Below, one piece after another: positions 54,076 through 61,788 of a stretch of 64,000 nt of DNA. Location of the stretch: assembly GCA_017399865.1 (NCBI GenBank), contig JAFQAT010000004.1:24261-88260 (forward strand), read 5' to 3'. Numbering within the stretch: position 1 is the first letter of the stretch; each line of letters begins with the position of its first letter. Source of the stretch: Bacteroidales bacterium (GTDB taxonomy: Bacteria; Bacteroidota; Bacteroidia; Bacteroidales; UBA932). The notes under the pieces are model-generated. The model saw only the letters and a list, made by a program, of their open reading frames with translations. It was not told the DNA's origin and ran no database searches. Made by a program: the position numbers and the translations under genes.

Positions 54076-54642
54076 ATGGCAACAACAGCTGATTTCAAGA
54101 ACGGACTTTACCTGAATTACAACGGAAAGCCATGCCAGATCGTATGGTTCCAGCATGTAAAGCCAGGCAAGGGTCCTGCATTCGTAAAGACAAAGCTCAG
54201 AAACCTCGAGAACGGACGTATCCTCGAGAACACATTCACAGCAGGTGCAAAGATCGAGACTATCAACGTGGAGAGAAGACCTTACCAGTTCCTTTACAAG
54301 GACGAGGACGGATTCAACTTCATGCATGAGGAGACTTATGAGCAGATCCACCTCGACACAGAGCTCGTAGACAACGCTGACCTCATGAAGGAAGGACAGC
54401 ATGTAGAGATGATGTTCCTCGCTGACGAGGAGCGCTGCCTCACTTGCGAACTCCCTACATACGTAGAGCTCGAAGTGACTTACACAGAGCCTGCAGTAAA
54501 GGGTGACACAGCATCTACTAACGCACAGAAGGAGATTACTCTCGAGACCGGAGCCATCATCATGGCACCTCTCTTCATCAACATCGGAGAGAGAATCCGC
54601 GTGAACACAACTGACCGTTCATACGGCGAGCGTGTGAAGTAA
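54076..54642 (+). CDS. efp: Elongation factor P
   Basis: Relieves ribosome stalling at proline runs. 188 aa with three beta-barrel domains. The domain I tip loop is HVKPGKGPAF with Lys32 at the position that is modified in many bacteria. The domain III ending is the signature RIRVNTTDRSYGERVK. Its codons favour the preferred set, as expected for a highly expressed gene. It stands alone between a strong promoter and a terminator. Confidence 0.97.
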   Translation: MATTADFKNGLYLNYNGKPCQIVWFQHVKPGKGPAFVKTKLRNLENGRILENTFTAGAKIETINVERRPYQFLYKDEDGFNFMHEETYEQIHLDTELVDNADLMKEGQHVEMMFLADEERCLTCELPTYVELEVTYTEPAVKGDTASTNAQKEITLETGAIIMAPLFINIGERIRVNTTDRSYGERVK

Positions 54643-54661
54643 TTCCTGCTCAGCAATACAG

Positions 54662-54698
54662 AAAAATCGCCTGCGTCATCCGACTCAGGCGATTTTTT
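54662..54698 (+). terminator. Rho-independent terminator after efp
   Basis: Stem AAATCGCCTG with CAGGCGATTT, a 12-base loop, ending in a six-T run (54662-54698). Confidence 0.9.
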
Positions 54699-54783
54699 GT
54701 ATTGACTACACTTTACTAGTGTCGGCTGAGTGCAGTCCCGGTGTGACGTTGCCTACAGAACCGCTTGCATAACATAAGTATCC

Positions 54784-55059
54784 TTAGTAGGTATCGTAAT
54801 CATATCCTTTGTAATATCTGCCATATGCGATGTATTTAAATCATACTCTATCAGATACGGAAAGTGTGGAGTCGTGGTCGTTTATCAAATAGAAGGTTGT
54901 GGAAAGACCTGTGCAAGAATAAACGTAACGATACTCCACACCCGGATAGATATGAAGTATCTGCTCCAGAACAGAGCATACGACATTACCTAACACGAGC
55001 GCAGCGTTGTTCGCAGATCCTCTTGCATTGAAAACTTCCACATTCTCTATTCGGGACAT
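54784..55059 (-). pseudogene. Possible remnant or small orphan reading frame with an internal TGA
   Basis: A 72-codon frame starting at 55059 (MSRIENVEVFNARGSANNAA) reaches TGA at 54841-54843. The same frame then continues for 18 codons of unusual Tyr-rich sequence (FKYIAYGRYYKGYDYDTY) to a TAA. I recognise no family. It may be a decayed gene or chance. It lies downstream of the PIN toxin, in a roughly 480-base region (54699-55178) otherwise without clear features. Confidence 0.3.
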
Positions 55060-55178
55060 GCCGAAAAAACTTTCGCAAATATGTAATACTGCTTGGCAGT
55101 TCCATAAAAAAAGAGATTATTTTCCAAAAGTCTGTTAACTTAGGAGAATAATCTTTGCAATATAAGTTTTTTACCAAA

Positions 55179-55772
55179 TTATTTACCCGTACGATATAGA
55201 CGGATTTCTTCGTCGATTTCAGTCATTGGGATGTTAGCTGTACCATTAGCCAATGCTGCCTGACTTGATTTGTCAAGTGCTTGTAAAGCACGCTGTATCT
55301 GAATCTGCCTTTCTTCTGTAATATACTCACACGATGGTTCATTCAGGAGATTTGCAGATAGATTTTCTGCAATATGAATTACATTCATCATATCATGCGG
55401 GGATAATATCCGGGGTTCCGATGGATAATGCTTAAGATTACCTGTTACCAGATATGCATCATCTCTCATAAGATAGGTTTCATAAAAAATCTGATCATCC
55501 GGATCAATAAAATCTCTACCAGGAATTTCCGGTACATATTTAATCCCCCTTAAATCAAAGAGCCTGCAAACTTCACTTACATCTTTTGAGGCAAGCTTGA
55601 ACTTGGGACGCATCAAAACCTCTTCATATTCCTCAAGGATTGAATCATTCAGCATTGGTATAACTTGTCCTTCTGCCACCTTATTAAACAGAAGTCTAGT
55701 TGGAGAATCAGCATTATGCGTAAGCATCGCTGAAACAACTACATTCGTATCGATTACAACATAGACTTTCAT
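55179..55772 (-). CDS. PIN-domain toxin (COG1569-like) with an antitoxin-like C-terminal tail
   Basis: 197-aa putative ribonuclease toxin of a type II system. The PIN domain is at about 1-135: VVIDTNVVVSAML (Asp8), EYEEVLMRPKF (Glu region), DPDDQIFYETYL (acidic cluster around 91-93) and YLVTGNLKHYP. Stand-alone members are usually about 140 aa. The extra segment 160-194 matches residues 59-93 of the neighbouring antitoxin at 20 of 35 positions without gaps, including NGT and EIDEEIRLYR. Its ATG overlaps the antitoxin stop by 4 bases. It likely cleaves RNA when free, but the tail may alter control. Confidence 0.85.
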   Translation of the reverse strand: MKVYVVIDTNVVVSAMLTHNADSPTRLLFNKVAEGQVIPMLNDSILEEYEEVLMRPKFKLASKDVSEVCRLFDLRGIKYVPEIPGRDFIDPDDQIFYETYLMRDDAYLVTGNLKHYPSEPRILSPHDMMNVIHIAENLSANLLNEPSCEYITEERQIQIQRALQALDKSSQAALANGTANIPMTEIDEEIRLYRTGK

Positions 55773-56089
55773 TTCTGCACATCCTCCACAAGTCTTTTAC
55801 GTCGTTCTTCCCTATACAGTCTGATTTCTTCGTCGATTTCTTCCATCGACATTTCAGAGGTGCCATTAACCTGGGCATCTCGGCGACACCTTTCGATTGC
55901 TTCGAGAGCGCGTTGTGCGATAGCCTGCTTTTCGGACTCTACCTCAAAAGGAATCCTTTCCTGCTTTATCACCGCACGTGCGAAAATATTGAATGCAGTA
56001 TTTGCACTCATTCCGAAATCTTTGCAGAGTTCGTCAAACTTTTTCTTGATCTCCGCATCCATGCGAACTGTAAACGCTGTCTGTCCCAT
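55769..56089 (-). CDS. RelB/DinJ-family antitoxin
   Basis: 106-aa antitoxin. The N-terminal half has the RelB/DinJ ribbon-helix-helix signature (FTVRMDAEIKKKFDELCKDFGMSANTAFNIFARAVI, about 6-41), which normally dimerises and binds its own promoter. It extends into a toxin-binding part IPFEV (47-51) and then a tail (56-106) with NGT and EIDEEIRLYREERRKR. It is first in the operon with the PIN toxin. Pairing a RelB-type antitoxin with a PIN toxin, not RelE, is less usual. Confidence 0.88.
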   Translation of the reverse strand: MGQTAFTVRMDAEIKKKFDELCKDFGMSANTAFNIFARAVIKQERIPFEVESEKQAIAQRALEAIERCRRDAQVNGTSEMSMEEIDEEIRLYREERRKRLVEDVQK

Positions 56090-56187
56090 AACAAATACTA
56101 TTTAACAGCAAATATAGTCATTATGATTATATTTGCAACCATTACAACACCTAATTGACACCTATTTGATAATTTTTACCTAATACA

Positions 56188-56260
56188 ACAACTATCCGAT
56201 AGCGCGGGAGCGAAGCATATCCCTATGCTTCTGCGAAGCGACCCGCTATCGGATAGTTGT
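56188..56260. repeat. Nested palindrome (cruciform-like) upstream of the toxin-antitoxin operon
   Basis: Outer arms of 17 bases, ACAACTATCCGATAGCG (56188-56204), match their complement at 56244-56260. Inner arms GAAGCATA (56212-56219) and TATGCTTC (56224-56231) form a second hairpin. Further copies of GCGAAGC follow at about 56234 and 56294, and TTGGGATTG occurs twice near 56280 and 56304. It lies between the antitoxin and lptB and could terminate or regulate; a small mobile palindrome is also possible. Confidence 0.65.
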
Positions 56261-56335
56261 CGTCTCATTGTCACTTTTCTTGGGATTGACTGAGCGAAGC
56301 AGAATTGGGATTGTCGGATGTTATAATTGCTGGTT

Positions 56336-57160
56336 TTACTGATTATCTGGGGTAGCTGTAGCTGCGGCGTCGTGCTCAGCCTGGGTGTTTATGCGCTGAG
56401 GGCCGCCTTTTTCGGCACGAAGGAAGGCGGCGGAGCGCTTCAGGACGAAGTTCGAGCCAAGGTACTTGGTGCGGACCTCGTCGTCGGCAGCAAGGGCCTC
56501 CGGAGTGCCGCTTTGAAGGATGGAGCCTTCATAAAGCAGGTATGCACGGTCTATGATCGCCAGGGTCTCGCCCACATTGTGGTCGGTGATGATTACTCCG
56601 ATATTCTTGTACTTGAGTTTGGCGATGATGTACTGGATATCCTCGACGGCGATAGGGTCGACACCGGCGAACGGCTCGTCGAGGAGGATGAACTTAGGGT
56701 CGATAGCCAAAGCTCGTGCAATCTCGCATCTGCGTCGCTCACCACCTGAAAGCTGTATTCCCTTGCTCTTGCGGACCTTATGGAGGTTGAACTCGTCAAG
56801 CAGGTCCTCAAGACGCTGCTTCCTTTCCTCCTTCGTGAACTGCTTCGACATCTCCATCACGGACATGATGTTGTCCTCCACGCTCATGTGACGGAACACA
56901 GATGCCTCCTGGGCAAGGTATCCGACGCCCTTCTGAGCCCTCTTGAACATAGGCAGTCCGGTAATCTCCTCATCGTCAAGGAATATTCTTCCTGCATTCG
57001 GGACAATCAGTCCGGTGATCATATAGAAACTGGTGGTCTTTCCTGCTCCGTTAGGACCGAGAAAACCCACGATCTCACCTTGGTTCACTTCCATCGAAAC
57101 CCCTTTCACAACAGTCCTGGGGCCATATTTCTTGACAAGGTTTTCGCAACGTAACTTCAT
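56336..57160 (-). CDS. lptB: LPS export ABC transporter ATP-binding protein
   Basis: ATPase of the Lpt machine that extracts LPS from the inner membrane. 274 aa. Walker A GPNGAGKTTS, Q-loop GYLAQEASVF, signature LSGGERRRCEIARAL, Walker B FILLDEPFAGVDP, H-loop TDHNV. FRHMSVEDNI and VGYLAQEASVFRHM are typical LptB. A C-terminal extension of about 30 residues (from 245, ending AEHDAAATATPDNQ) is longer than the usual LptB. It lies 7 bases after dnaX. The other lpt genes are not in this window. Confidence 0.94.
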   Translation of the reverse strand: MKLRCENLVKKYGPRTVVKGVSMEVNQGEIVGFLGPNGAGKTTSFYMITGLIVPNAGRIFLDDEEITGLPMFKRAQKGVGYLAQEASVFRHMSVEDNIMSVMEMSKQFTKEERKQRLEDLLDEFNLHKVRKSKGIQLSGGERRRCEIARALAIDPKFILLDEPFAGVDPIAVEDIQYIIAKLKYKNIGVIITDHNVGETLAIIDRAYLLYEGSILQSGTPEALAADDEVRTKYLGSNFVLKRSAAFLRAEKGGPQRINTQAEHDAAATATPDNQ

Positions 57161-57167
57161 CTTCTTT

Positions 57168-58943
57168 CTACTTTATATCAAGTTCAAGGTCTTTGACAAG
57201 ATTCTTCACCTGTTCGTTCTGTTTCATCAGTTCAGCCGCCTGATCGCTCGGCATGTATATCTTCTTTTCCTGCGGAGCGTCGTCCGGAGCGACAGCGACA
57301 CGGAGATACACCTTTGCAGACCCGGCCACCTTGCGGAAGTTTCCTTCAAGCTCATGAAGAAGCTTGGACTCCACCCAGTCCTTCTGGGCATCGTTCACCA
57401 CCTTGAAGGTAACCGTCTTGAAGCCGTCAGCCTCAGTTATGTCAAGCGTCGTAGTCGTCAGCATGCTTGCAAGACGCGGCTTGTCGCTGTACAGCTTTGC
57501 AAGTTCAGGCCATTTCACCTTTATCTCGTCGTCTGAAGGAGCTGCGCCATCAGCCCGGGCAGATGTCGTATCTGCCTGAGGCTCGTCCATCACCGACTTA
57601 AGGGACATTCCGCCACGAACGCCGCGGGTTCTCCTCTCCCTAGGCTGCTCCGCAGTTTCCGGCTGGAGCATGGTCTCCGTCTGTCCGGCGGGTGCCTGTG
57701 AAAGTTGAGAAACGGCAGGTTCAGGACGGGATGGCTCCGATGAGCGGAGCATATTCCCGGTTTTCTGCGAAGCGGTCGGAGCCATCCCGTCCTGAACCTG
57801 AACAGCCACGGTCTGCGCAGGGGCAGGGGCGGCAGCCACTGCTGCCGGCTTGGAAGTGATGAAGCTGAGCCGCATCAGCGCAAACTCTATGTGCAGACGA
57901 GGATTTACGCTTGCCCTGTAGCCTGACTCGCACTGGGTCGTGATGGAAAGCCCCTCATACAGGAACTGGAGGGGACATCTGTCCGCCTGCTCCTTATATC
58001 TTTTCTTAAGAGATTCAGGAAGTTCGAGAAGAGCCTCGAGCCCCCCGCTCCTGCTCACGATAAGGTCGCGAAGATGGGACGAAAGAGCCGCCACGAAATG
58101 CAGGGCGTTGAAGCCCTTCGTCAGCACCTCGTCAAATGTCATGAGCGCCTTCGGATAATCTCCCTGTAGGAAGGCATCCACAAGAGAGAAGCTGTACTCA
58201 TAATCAAGCACATTCAGATTGCGGAGCACATCCTGATACTTTACCTCGGTTCCGCAGAACGCAACCGTCTGGTCGAATATGGTCAGTGCATCCCGCATGG
58301 CTCCGTCTGCCTTATGGGCTATCACATGGAGGGACTCGTCATCGATGCTGACTCCTTCGCTGGAGGCCACCATTCGGAGGTTCTTCACGATATTGTCGAC
58401 TGTGATCCTGTTGAAGTCGTATGTCTGGCAACGCGACAGGATGGTCGGAAGTATCTTATGCTTTTCTGTAGTTGCAAGGATGAAGATCGCATGTGCAGGC
58501 GGTTCCTCAAGGGTCTTGAGGAAAGCATTGAAGGCTGCCTGCGAAAGCATATGGACCTCGTCGATGATATAGACGCTGTACCTTCCCACCTGCGGAGGTA
58601 TGCGCACCTGGTCCATCAGGGTCTTGATGTCTTCCACGCCATTGTTCGACGCAGCATCAAGCTCATGGATGCAGTACGAACGTCCTTCCGCGAAGGAGAG
58701 ACATGACTCGCATTTTCCGCATGGTTCCATATCCTCGGAAGGATCGGAACAATTGATCATCTTGGCAAAGATGCGGGCGGTCGTGGTCTTGCCGACGCCT
58801 CGCGGTCCGCAGAAAAGGTATGCATGGGCCAGCTGTCCTCTCAGAATCGAATTCTTGAGGGTCTGGGCGATATTGTCCTGGCCGATAAGGGTCCCGAAGG
58901 AGTCCGGCCTATACTTTCGTGCTGATACTATATACTGACTCAT
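57168..58943 (-). CDS. dnaX: DNA polymerase III subunit gamma/tau
   Basis: Clamp-loader ATPase that loads the sliding clamp and ties the polymerases together. 591 aa from the ATG at 58943 (MSQYIVSARKYRPDSF). Walker A is FCGPRGVGKTTTARIFAK, four zinc Cys lie in CSDPSEDMEPCGKCESC, Walker B YIIDEVHMLS, and sensor 1 and the arginine finger in LATTEKHKILPTILSRCQ. After domain III comes a low-complexity linker (about 370-450), in which a 25-bp perfect inverted repeat spans 57716-57800, then a C-terminal tau-like domain. No A-rich slippery site for a gamma frameshift was seen near the hairpin. lptB follows. Confidence 0.95.
   Translation of the reverse strand: MSQYIVSARKYRPDSFGTLIGQDNIAQTLKNSILRGQLAHAYLFCGPRGVGKTTTARIFAKMINCSDPSEDMEPCGKCESCLSFAEGRSYCIHELDAASNNGVEDIKTLMDQVRIPPQVGRYSVYIIDEVHMLSQAAFNAFLKTLEEPPAHAIFILATTEKHKILPTILSRCQTYDFNRITVDNIVKNLRMVASSEGVSIDDESLHVIAHKADGAMRDALTIFDQTVAFCGTEVKYQDVLRNLNVLDYEYSFSLVDAFLQGDYPKALMTFDEVLTKGFNALHFVAALSSHLRDLIVSRSGGLEALLELPESLKKRYKEQADRCPLQFLYEGLSITTQCESGYRASVNPRLHIEFALMRLSFITSKPAAVAAAPAPAQTVAVQVQDGMAPTASQKTGNMLRSSEPSRPEPAVSQLSQAPAGQTETMLQPETAEQPRERRTRGVRGGMSLKSVMDEPQADTTSARADGAAPSDDEIKVKWPELAKLYSDKPRLASMLTTTTLDITEADGFKTVTFKVVNDAQKDWVESKLLHELEGNFRKVAGSAKVYLRVAVAPDDAPQEKKIYMPSDQAAELMKQNEQVKNLVKDLELDIK
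57716..57800. repeat. Perfect 25-bp inverted repeat inside dnaX
   Basis: Arms 57716-57740 and 57776-57800 are exact reverse complements over all 25 bases, with a 35-base interior. The whole 85-base unit is read in frame within the disordered linker of the protein (about residues 382-410). Confidence 0.85.
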
Positions 58944-58965
58944 AAAACGTCTTTTCGTCAACTTA

Positions 58966-58994
58966 CAAATATACATCTTTTTTGATTAACTTTG
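58966..58994. promoter_or_regulatory. Back-to-back -7 boxes of dnaX and the secreted-protein operon
   Basis: The minus strand reads TATATTTG at 58973-58966 for dnaX; the plus strand reads TAACTTTG at 58987-58994 for the operon at 59023. Both fit TAnnTTTG and lie 13 bases apart, so the divergent promoters overlap. The -33 boxes are weak. Confidence 0.6.
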
Positions 58995-59022
58995 TACCCG
59001 AATCCAGATATAAGGACAGATA

Positions 59023-59886
59023 ATGATGAAAAAAGCACTCGCTATAATCCTGGCCCTCATCCTGCCGGCATTGGCATGGGGACAGGCTCAGATAAACACA
59101 AAGAAAGTCAAGCTTGGCGACTTCACCAGGAAGATCACCAAGGTCGTGCTTTCCGGCAACGAATTCTTCGACATGGCCCTTCAGAACGAAGTGACCATGG
59201 GATGGAGGATCTCTCCGTACGAATTCTGCACAATGAAAGAGTTCGAGGAGTACAAGACCAGCGAAGACTTCTATTTCCTTCTCAGTGTAAACGGCAGGTT
59301 CAAGAAAGACAATGCCCCTACGATCACCTACCTCACCCTTGTAAAGGGAGGTGAAGGAGCGAAGGACGGCATCAGCAAGATGCTGGAGGTCGTGTCGATA
59401 CCTGTGGCGTCAGCGAAATATCCTTCCGGCAGGGAAATAGTATTCCTGCCCGCACTGCTGGACATAATCCAGAGCTACACACTGATGTCTATGGAAAACG
59501 ATGTCAATGCCTATGGAGGTCTCAACACCATCACGAAGAAGATAGACAAGAACAGCGGACTCACTGCTGTATTTGCCGAGGAGGACATATGCCAGAGCGT
59601 ATACCAGATGGAAAACATCGTGCTCAATGATGACGAAGTGCTCATTACCGACGAGGAATCTGCCGATTCATACATGATGGACAGGGCGGACAATACTCTT
59701 GTAGGCTATGTGGTCGCGCCATCCGAGCCTATGCCAGGAGCGGTATATTACAAGATGCTGATCCATGCCAGAACCTATCAGCTCTATTATTTCGCACAGG
59801 CCAAGGTCAGCAAGAAGGAGGGAGCGGGATTCATGCCTGCCGACATCAGGAAGATACATACAGCAATATCAACACACAGGCCATGA
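59023..59886 (+). CDS. Secreted protein of unknown function
   Basis: 287-aa exported protein with a signal peptide ending WGQAQ (about residue 22). No lipobox. The rest is mixed alpha/beta: YEFCTMKEFEEYKTSEDFYFLL, SGREIVFLPALLDIIQSYTL, and DDEVLITDEESADSYMMDRADNTLVGYVVAPSEP. I recognise no family, though the general character is common in Bacteroidales. The next gene's ATG overlaps its stop by 4 bases, so it works with or is expressed with the M16 peptidase. Confidence 0.75.
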   Translation: MMKKALAIILALILPALAWGQAQINTKKVKLGDFTRKITKVVLSGNEFFDMALQNEVTMGWRISPYEFCTMKEFEEYKTSEDFYFLLSVNGRFKKDNAPTITYLTLVKGGEGAKDGISKMLEVVSIPVASAKYPSGREIVFLPALLDIIQSYTLMSMENDVNAYGGLNTITKKIDKNSGLTAVFAEEDICQSVYQMENIVLNDDEVLITDEESADSYMMDRADNTLVGYVVAPSEPMPGAVYYKMLIHARTYQLYYFAQAKVSKKEGAGFMPADIRKIHTAISTHRP

Positions 59887-61130
59887 TCAGCGGAAGAGCA
59901 GGGTGCGGGCTGCAGTATGCAGTGAAGAGAAGCGGATCGGCCGTAGGATATTGCGCGTTGAGCATAAGATGCGGAACCAGAGATGAGGTAGGTTTCCATA
60001 GCGGCATCGCCCATTTTGTGGAACACACCATATTCAAGGGCACTACGAAGAGAAGTGCATCTGTGATAAACGGATATCTCGACCGTCTCGGAGGCGAGCT
60101 GAATGCCTTCACAACCAAGGAAGAGATAGTTTTCCATGCTACGGTTCTCAAGGAGGACCTGCCTAAGGCAGCTGCCCTCCTGTTCGAACTCGCCACCTGT
60201 CCGACTTTCCCCGAACATGAGATAAGTACAGAGAAGGGGGTCGTCATAGACGAGATACACTCATATAAGGACACACCGTCCGAAGACATCTACGACAGAT
60301 TCGAGGAAATGCTTTTCGAGGGGCATCCCCTCAGCGGCCCCATCCTCGGGACAGCCGCCTCGGTCAAGAAGATAACACATGACGAGCTCATAAGTTTCGT
60401 AAAGGAGAAGTTCCGTCCGGAGAAGATGGCATTCACCATAGTTGCAGACATCGACGAGAAGAAGATGGAAAAGGATGTCCTCAAGCTTGTCGGTAAATTC
60501 ATGGAATCCAGTGAAGGTTCCGCGACAGCTGCTGAGGTAAATGGTTCTGCAGCCACAGACATATGGAACGGAGCCAACCGTTTCGACAAGACCCTCAACA
60601 AGCGCAACCACCAGGCGAACTGCATCATAGGAGGATTTGCCCCGTCGCTCTATCAGGAAAGGGAGAGACTTGCAACAGTACTGCTCTGCAACATCCTTGG
60701 AGGTCCGGCAAGCAACTCCATCCTTAACTACGTGCTCAGAGAAAAGAACGGATGGGTTTACGGAGTGGAATGCGGATACACCCAGTATTCGGACTCCGGA
60801 ATGGTCACTATAAGCCTGGGATGTGACAAGCACAACCTGGACAAATGCATCAGGACAATTGAAAAGGAAATAAGGAAGCTCCAGGAGACGACGCTGTCGG
60901 AACGCAAGCTGAAGGCTGCCAAGAAACAGCTTCTCGGCCAGCTGTCCATCAGCAGCGACAACGGCGAAACCCAGTGCCTTTCAATGGGCAAGGGGCTTCT
61001 TGCATACGGAAAGATAACGGGAGACAGAAAGACAAAGGATCTGGTAGACGCCATCACTGCAGAGGATGTAAGGGAAATGGCCCAGGTGATCTTTGACCCC
61101 GGAAAACTCTCAAGACTCATTTACATATAG
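59883..61130 (+). CDS. M16-family (insulinase-like) zinc peptidase
   Basis: 415-aa metallopeptidase with the inverted zinc motif HFVEH (His44, Glu47, His48) and the distal Glu in EKGVVIDEIHSYKDTPSE (about 120-130). It has the usual two M16 halves: active N-terminal (FKGTTKRSASVINGYLDRLGGELNAFTTKE) and inactive C-terminal (LCNILGGPASNSILNYVLREKNGWVYGVE). Short start (MISGRAGCGL) and no signal peptide, so it is likely cytoplasmic, like the PqqL/mpp-type processing peptidases. It overlaps the preceding gene by 4 bases. Confidence 0.92.
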   Translation: MISGRAGCGLQYAVKRSGSAVGYCALSIRCGTRDEVGFHSGIAHFVEHTIFKGTTKRSASVINGYLDRLGGELNAFTTKEEIVFHATVLKEDLPKAAALLFELATCPTFPEHEISTEKGVVIDEIHSYKDTPSEDIYDRFEEMLFEGHPLSGPILGTAASVKKITHDELISFVKEKFRPEKMAFTIVADIDEKKMEKDVLKLVGKFMESSEGSATAAEVNGSAATDIWNGANRFDKTLNKRNHQANCIIGGFAPSLYQERERLATVLLCNILGGPASNSILNYVLREKNGWVYGVECGYTQYSDSGMVTISLGCDKHNLDKCIRTIEKEIRKLQETTLSERKLKAAKKQLLGQLSISSDNGETQCLSMGKGLLAYGKITGDRKTKDLVDAITAEDVREMAQVIFDPGKLSRLIYI

Positions 61131-61135
61131 CAGGC

Positions 61136-61777
61136 ATGGAAAAGATATACCAGTACATAAAGGATCATGCGACAGTGCCGGACGAGGCTCTGGCATGGGT
61201 GGAAAAGCAGACCCACATCCGGACCAATCACGCCCGCATGCTTTCCGGCGCAGTCCAGGGCCAGATCATGCGCATGCTCGTGCAGATCAGCGGAGCCTCG
61301 CGCATACTGGAACTCGGCACCTTCACAGGTTATTCGGCGATCTGCCTCGCATCCGCGATGCCGGAAGGAGGCCATCTGGACACACTTGAGATCAACGACG
61401 AGCTCGAAGACCTGATCCTGGAAGGATTCGACCGTGCCGGGCTTGCAGAAAAGATAGACCTGCATATCGGAGACTGCAAGGAGACCTTGCGCAGATTCAT
61501 GGAAGAAGGCCGTGAATATGACCTTGTGTACATGGATGCCAACAAACGCGAGTACTGCGAGTATTACAGACTCATATTCGACATGGTACGTCCCGGAGGG
61601 CTCATACTTGCCGATAATGTGCTATGGGACGGAAAGGTCTGTCAGGACCCTATGCCGCAGGACAGGCAGACCCTCGGAATAGCAAGGTTCAACGACATGG
61701 TAGCGGAAGACCGCCGCGTGGAGTCGGTGATCCTCCCCCTTCGCGACGGTCTTAATCTCATACGAAAGAAATCCTGA
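61136..61777 (+). CDS. O-methyltransferase, class I (COMT/CCoAOMT-like)
   Basis: 213-aa SAM-dependent methyltransferase. Motif I is ILELGTFTGYSAICLASAM, with LDTLEINDELEDLI and YDLVYMDANKREYCEYYRLIFDMVRPGG, then LILADNVLWDGKV. This is the TrmR/YrrM-like bacterial group, which includes tRNA 5-hydroxyuridine methyltransferase as well as catechol enzymes. The substrate cannot be fixed from sequence. It follows the peptidase by 5 bases and is the last gene of the unit, convergent with murA. Confidence 0.88.
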   Translation: MEKIYQYIKDHATVPDEALAWVEKQTHIRTNHARMLSGAVQGQIMRMLVQISGASRILELGTFTGYSAICLASAMPEGGHLDTLEINDELEDLILEGFDRAGLAEKIDLHIGDCKETLRRFMEEGREYDLVYMDANKREYCEYYRLIFDMVRPGGLILADNVLWDGKVCQDPMPQDRQTLGIARFNDMVAEDRRVESVILPLRDGLNLIRKKS

Positions 61778-61788
61778 TCCCGGGAATT

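Noticed and set aside
54784-55059. C terminus of a Wzc-like tyrosine kinase, because of the Tyr-rich tail
   Set aside because: The preceding 72 codons show no kinase motif; the Tyr run alone is not enough.
57716-57800. Classic programmed frameshift signal in dnaX
   Set aside because: No A-rich slippery heptamer is visible just upstream of the hairpin on the coding strand; only the structure itself remains as a finding.
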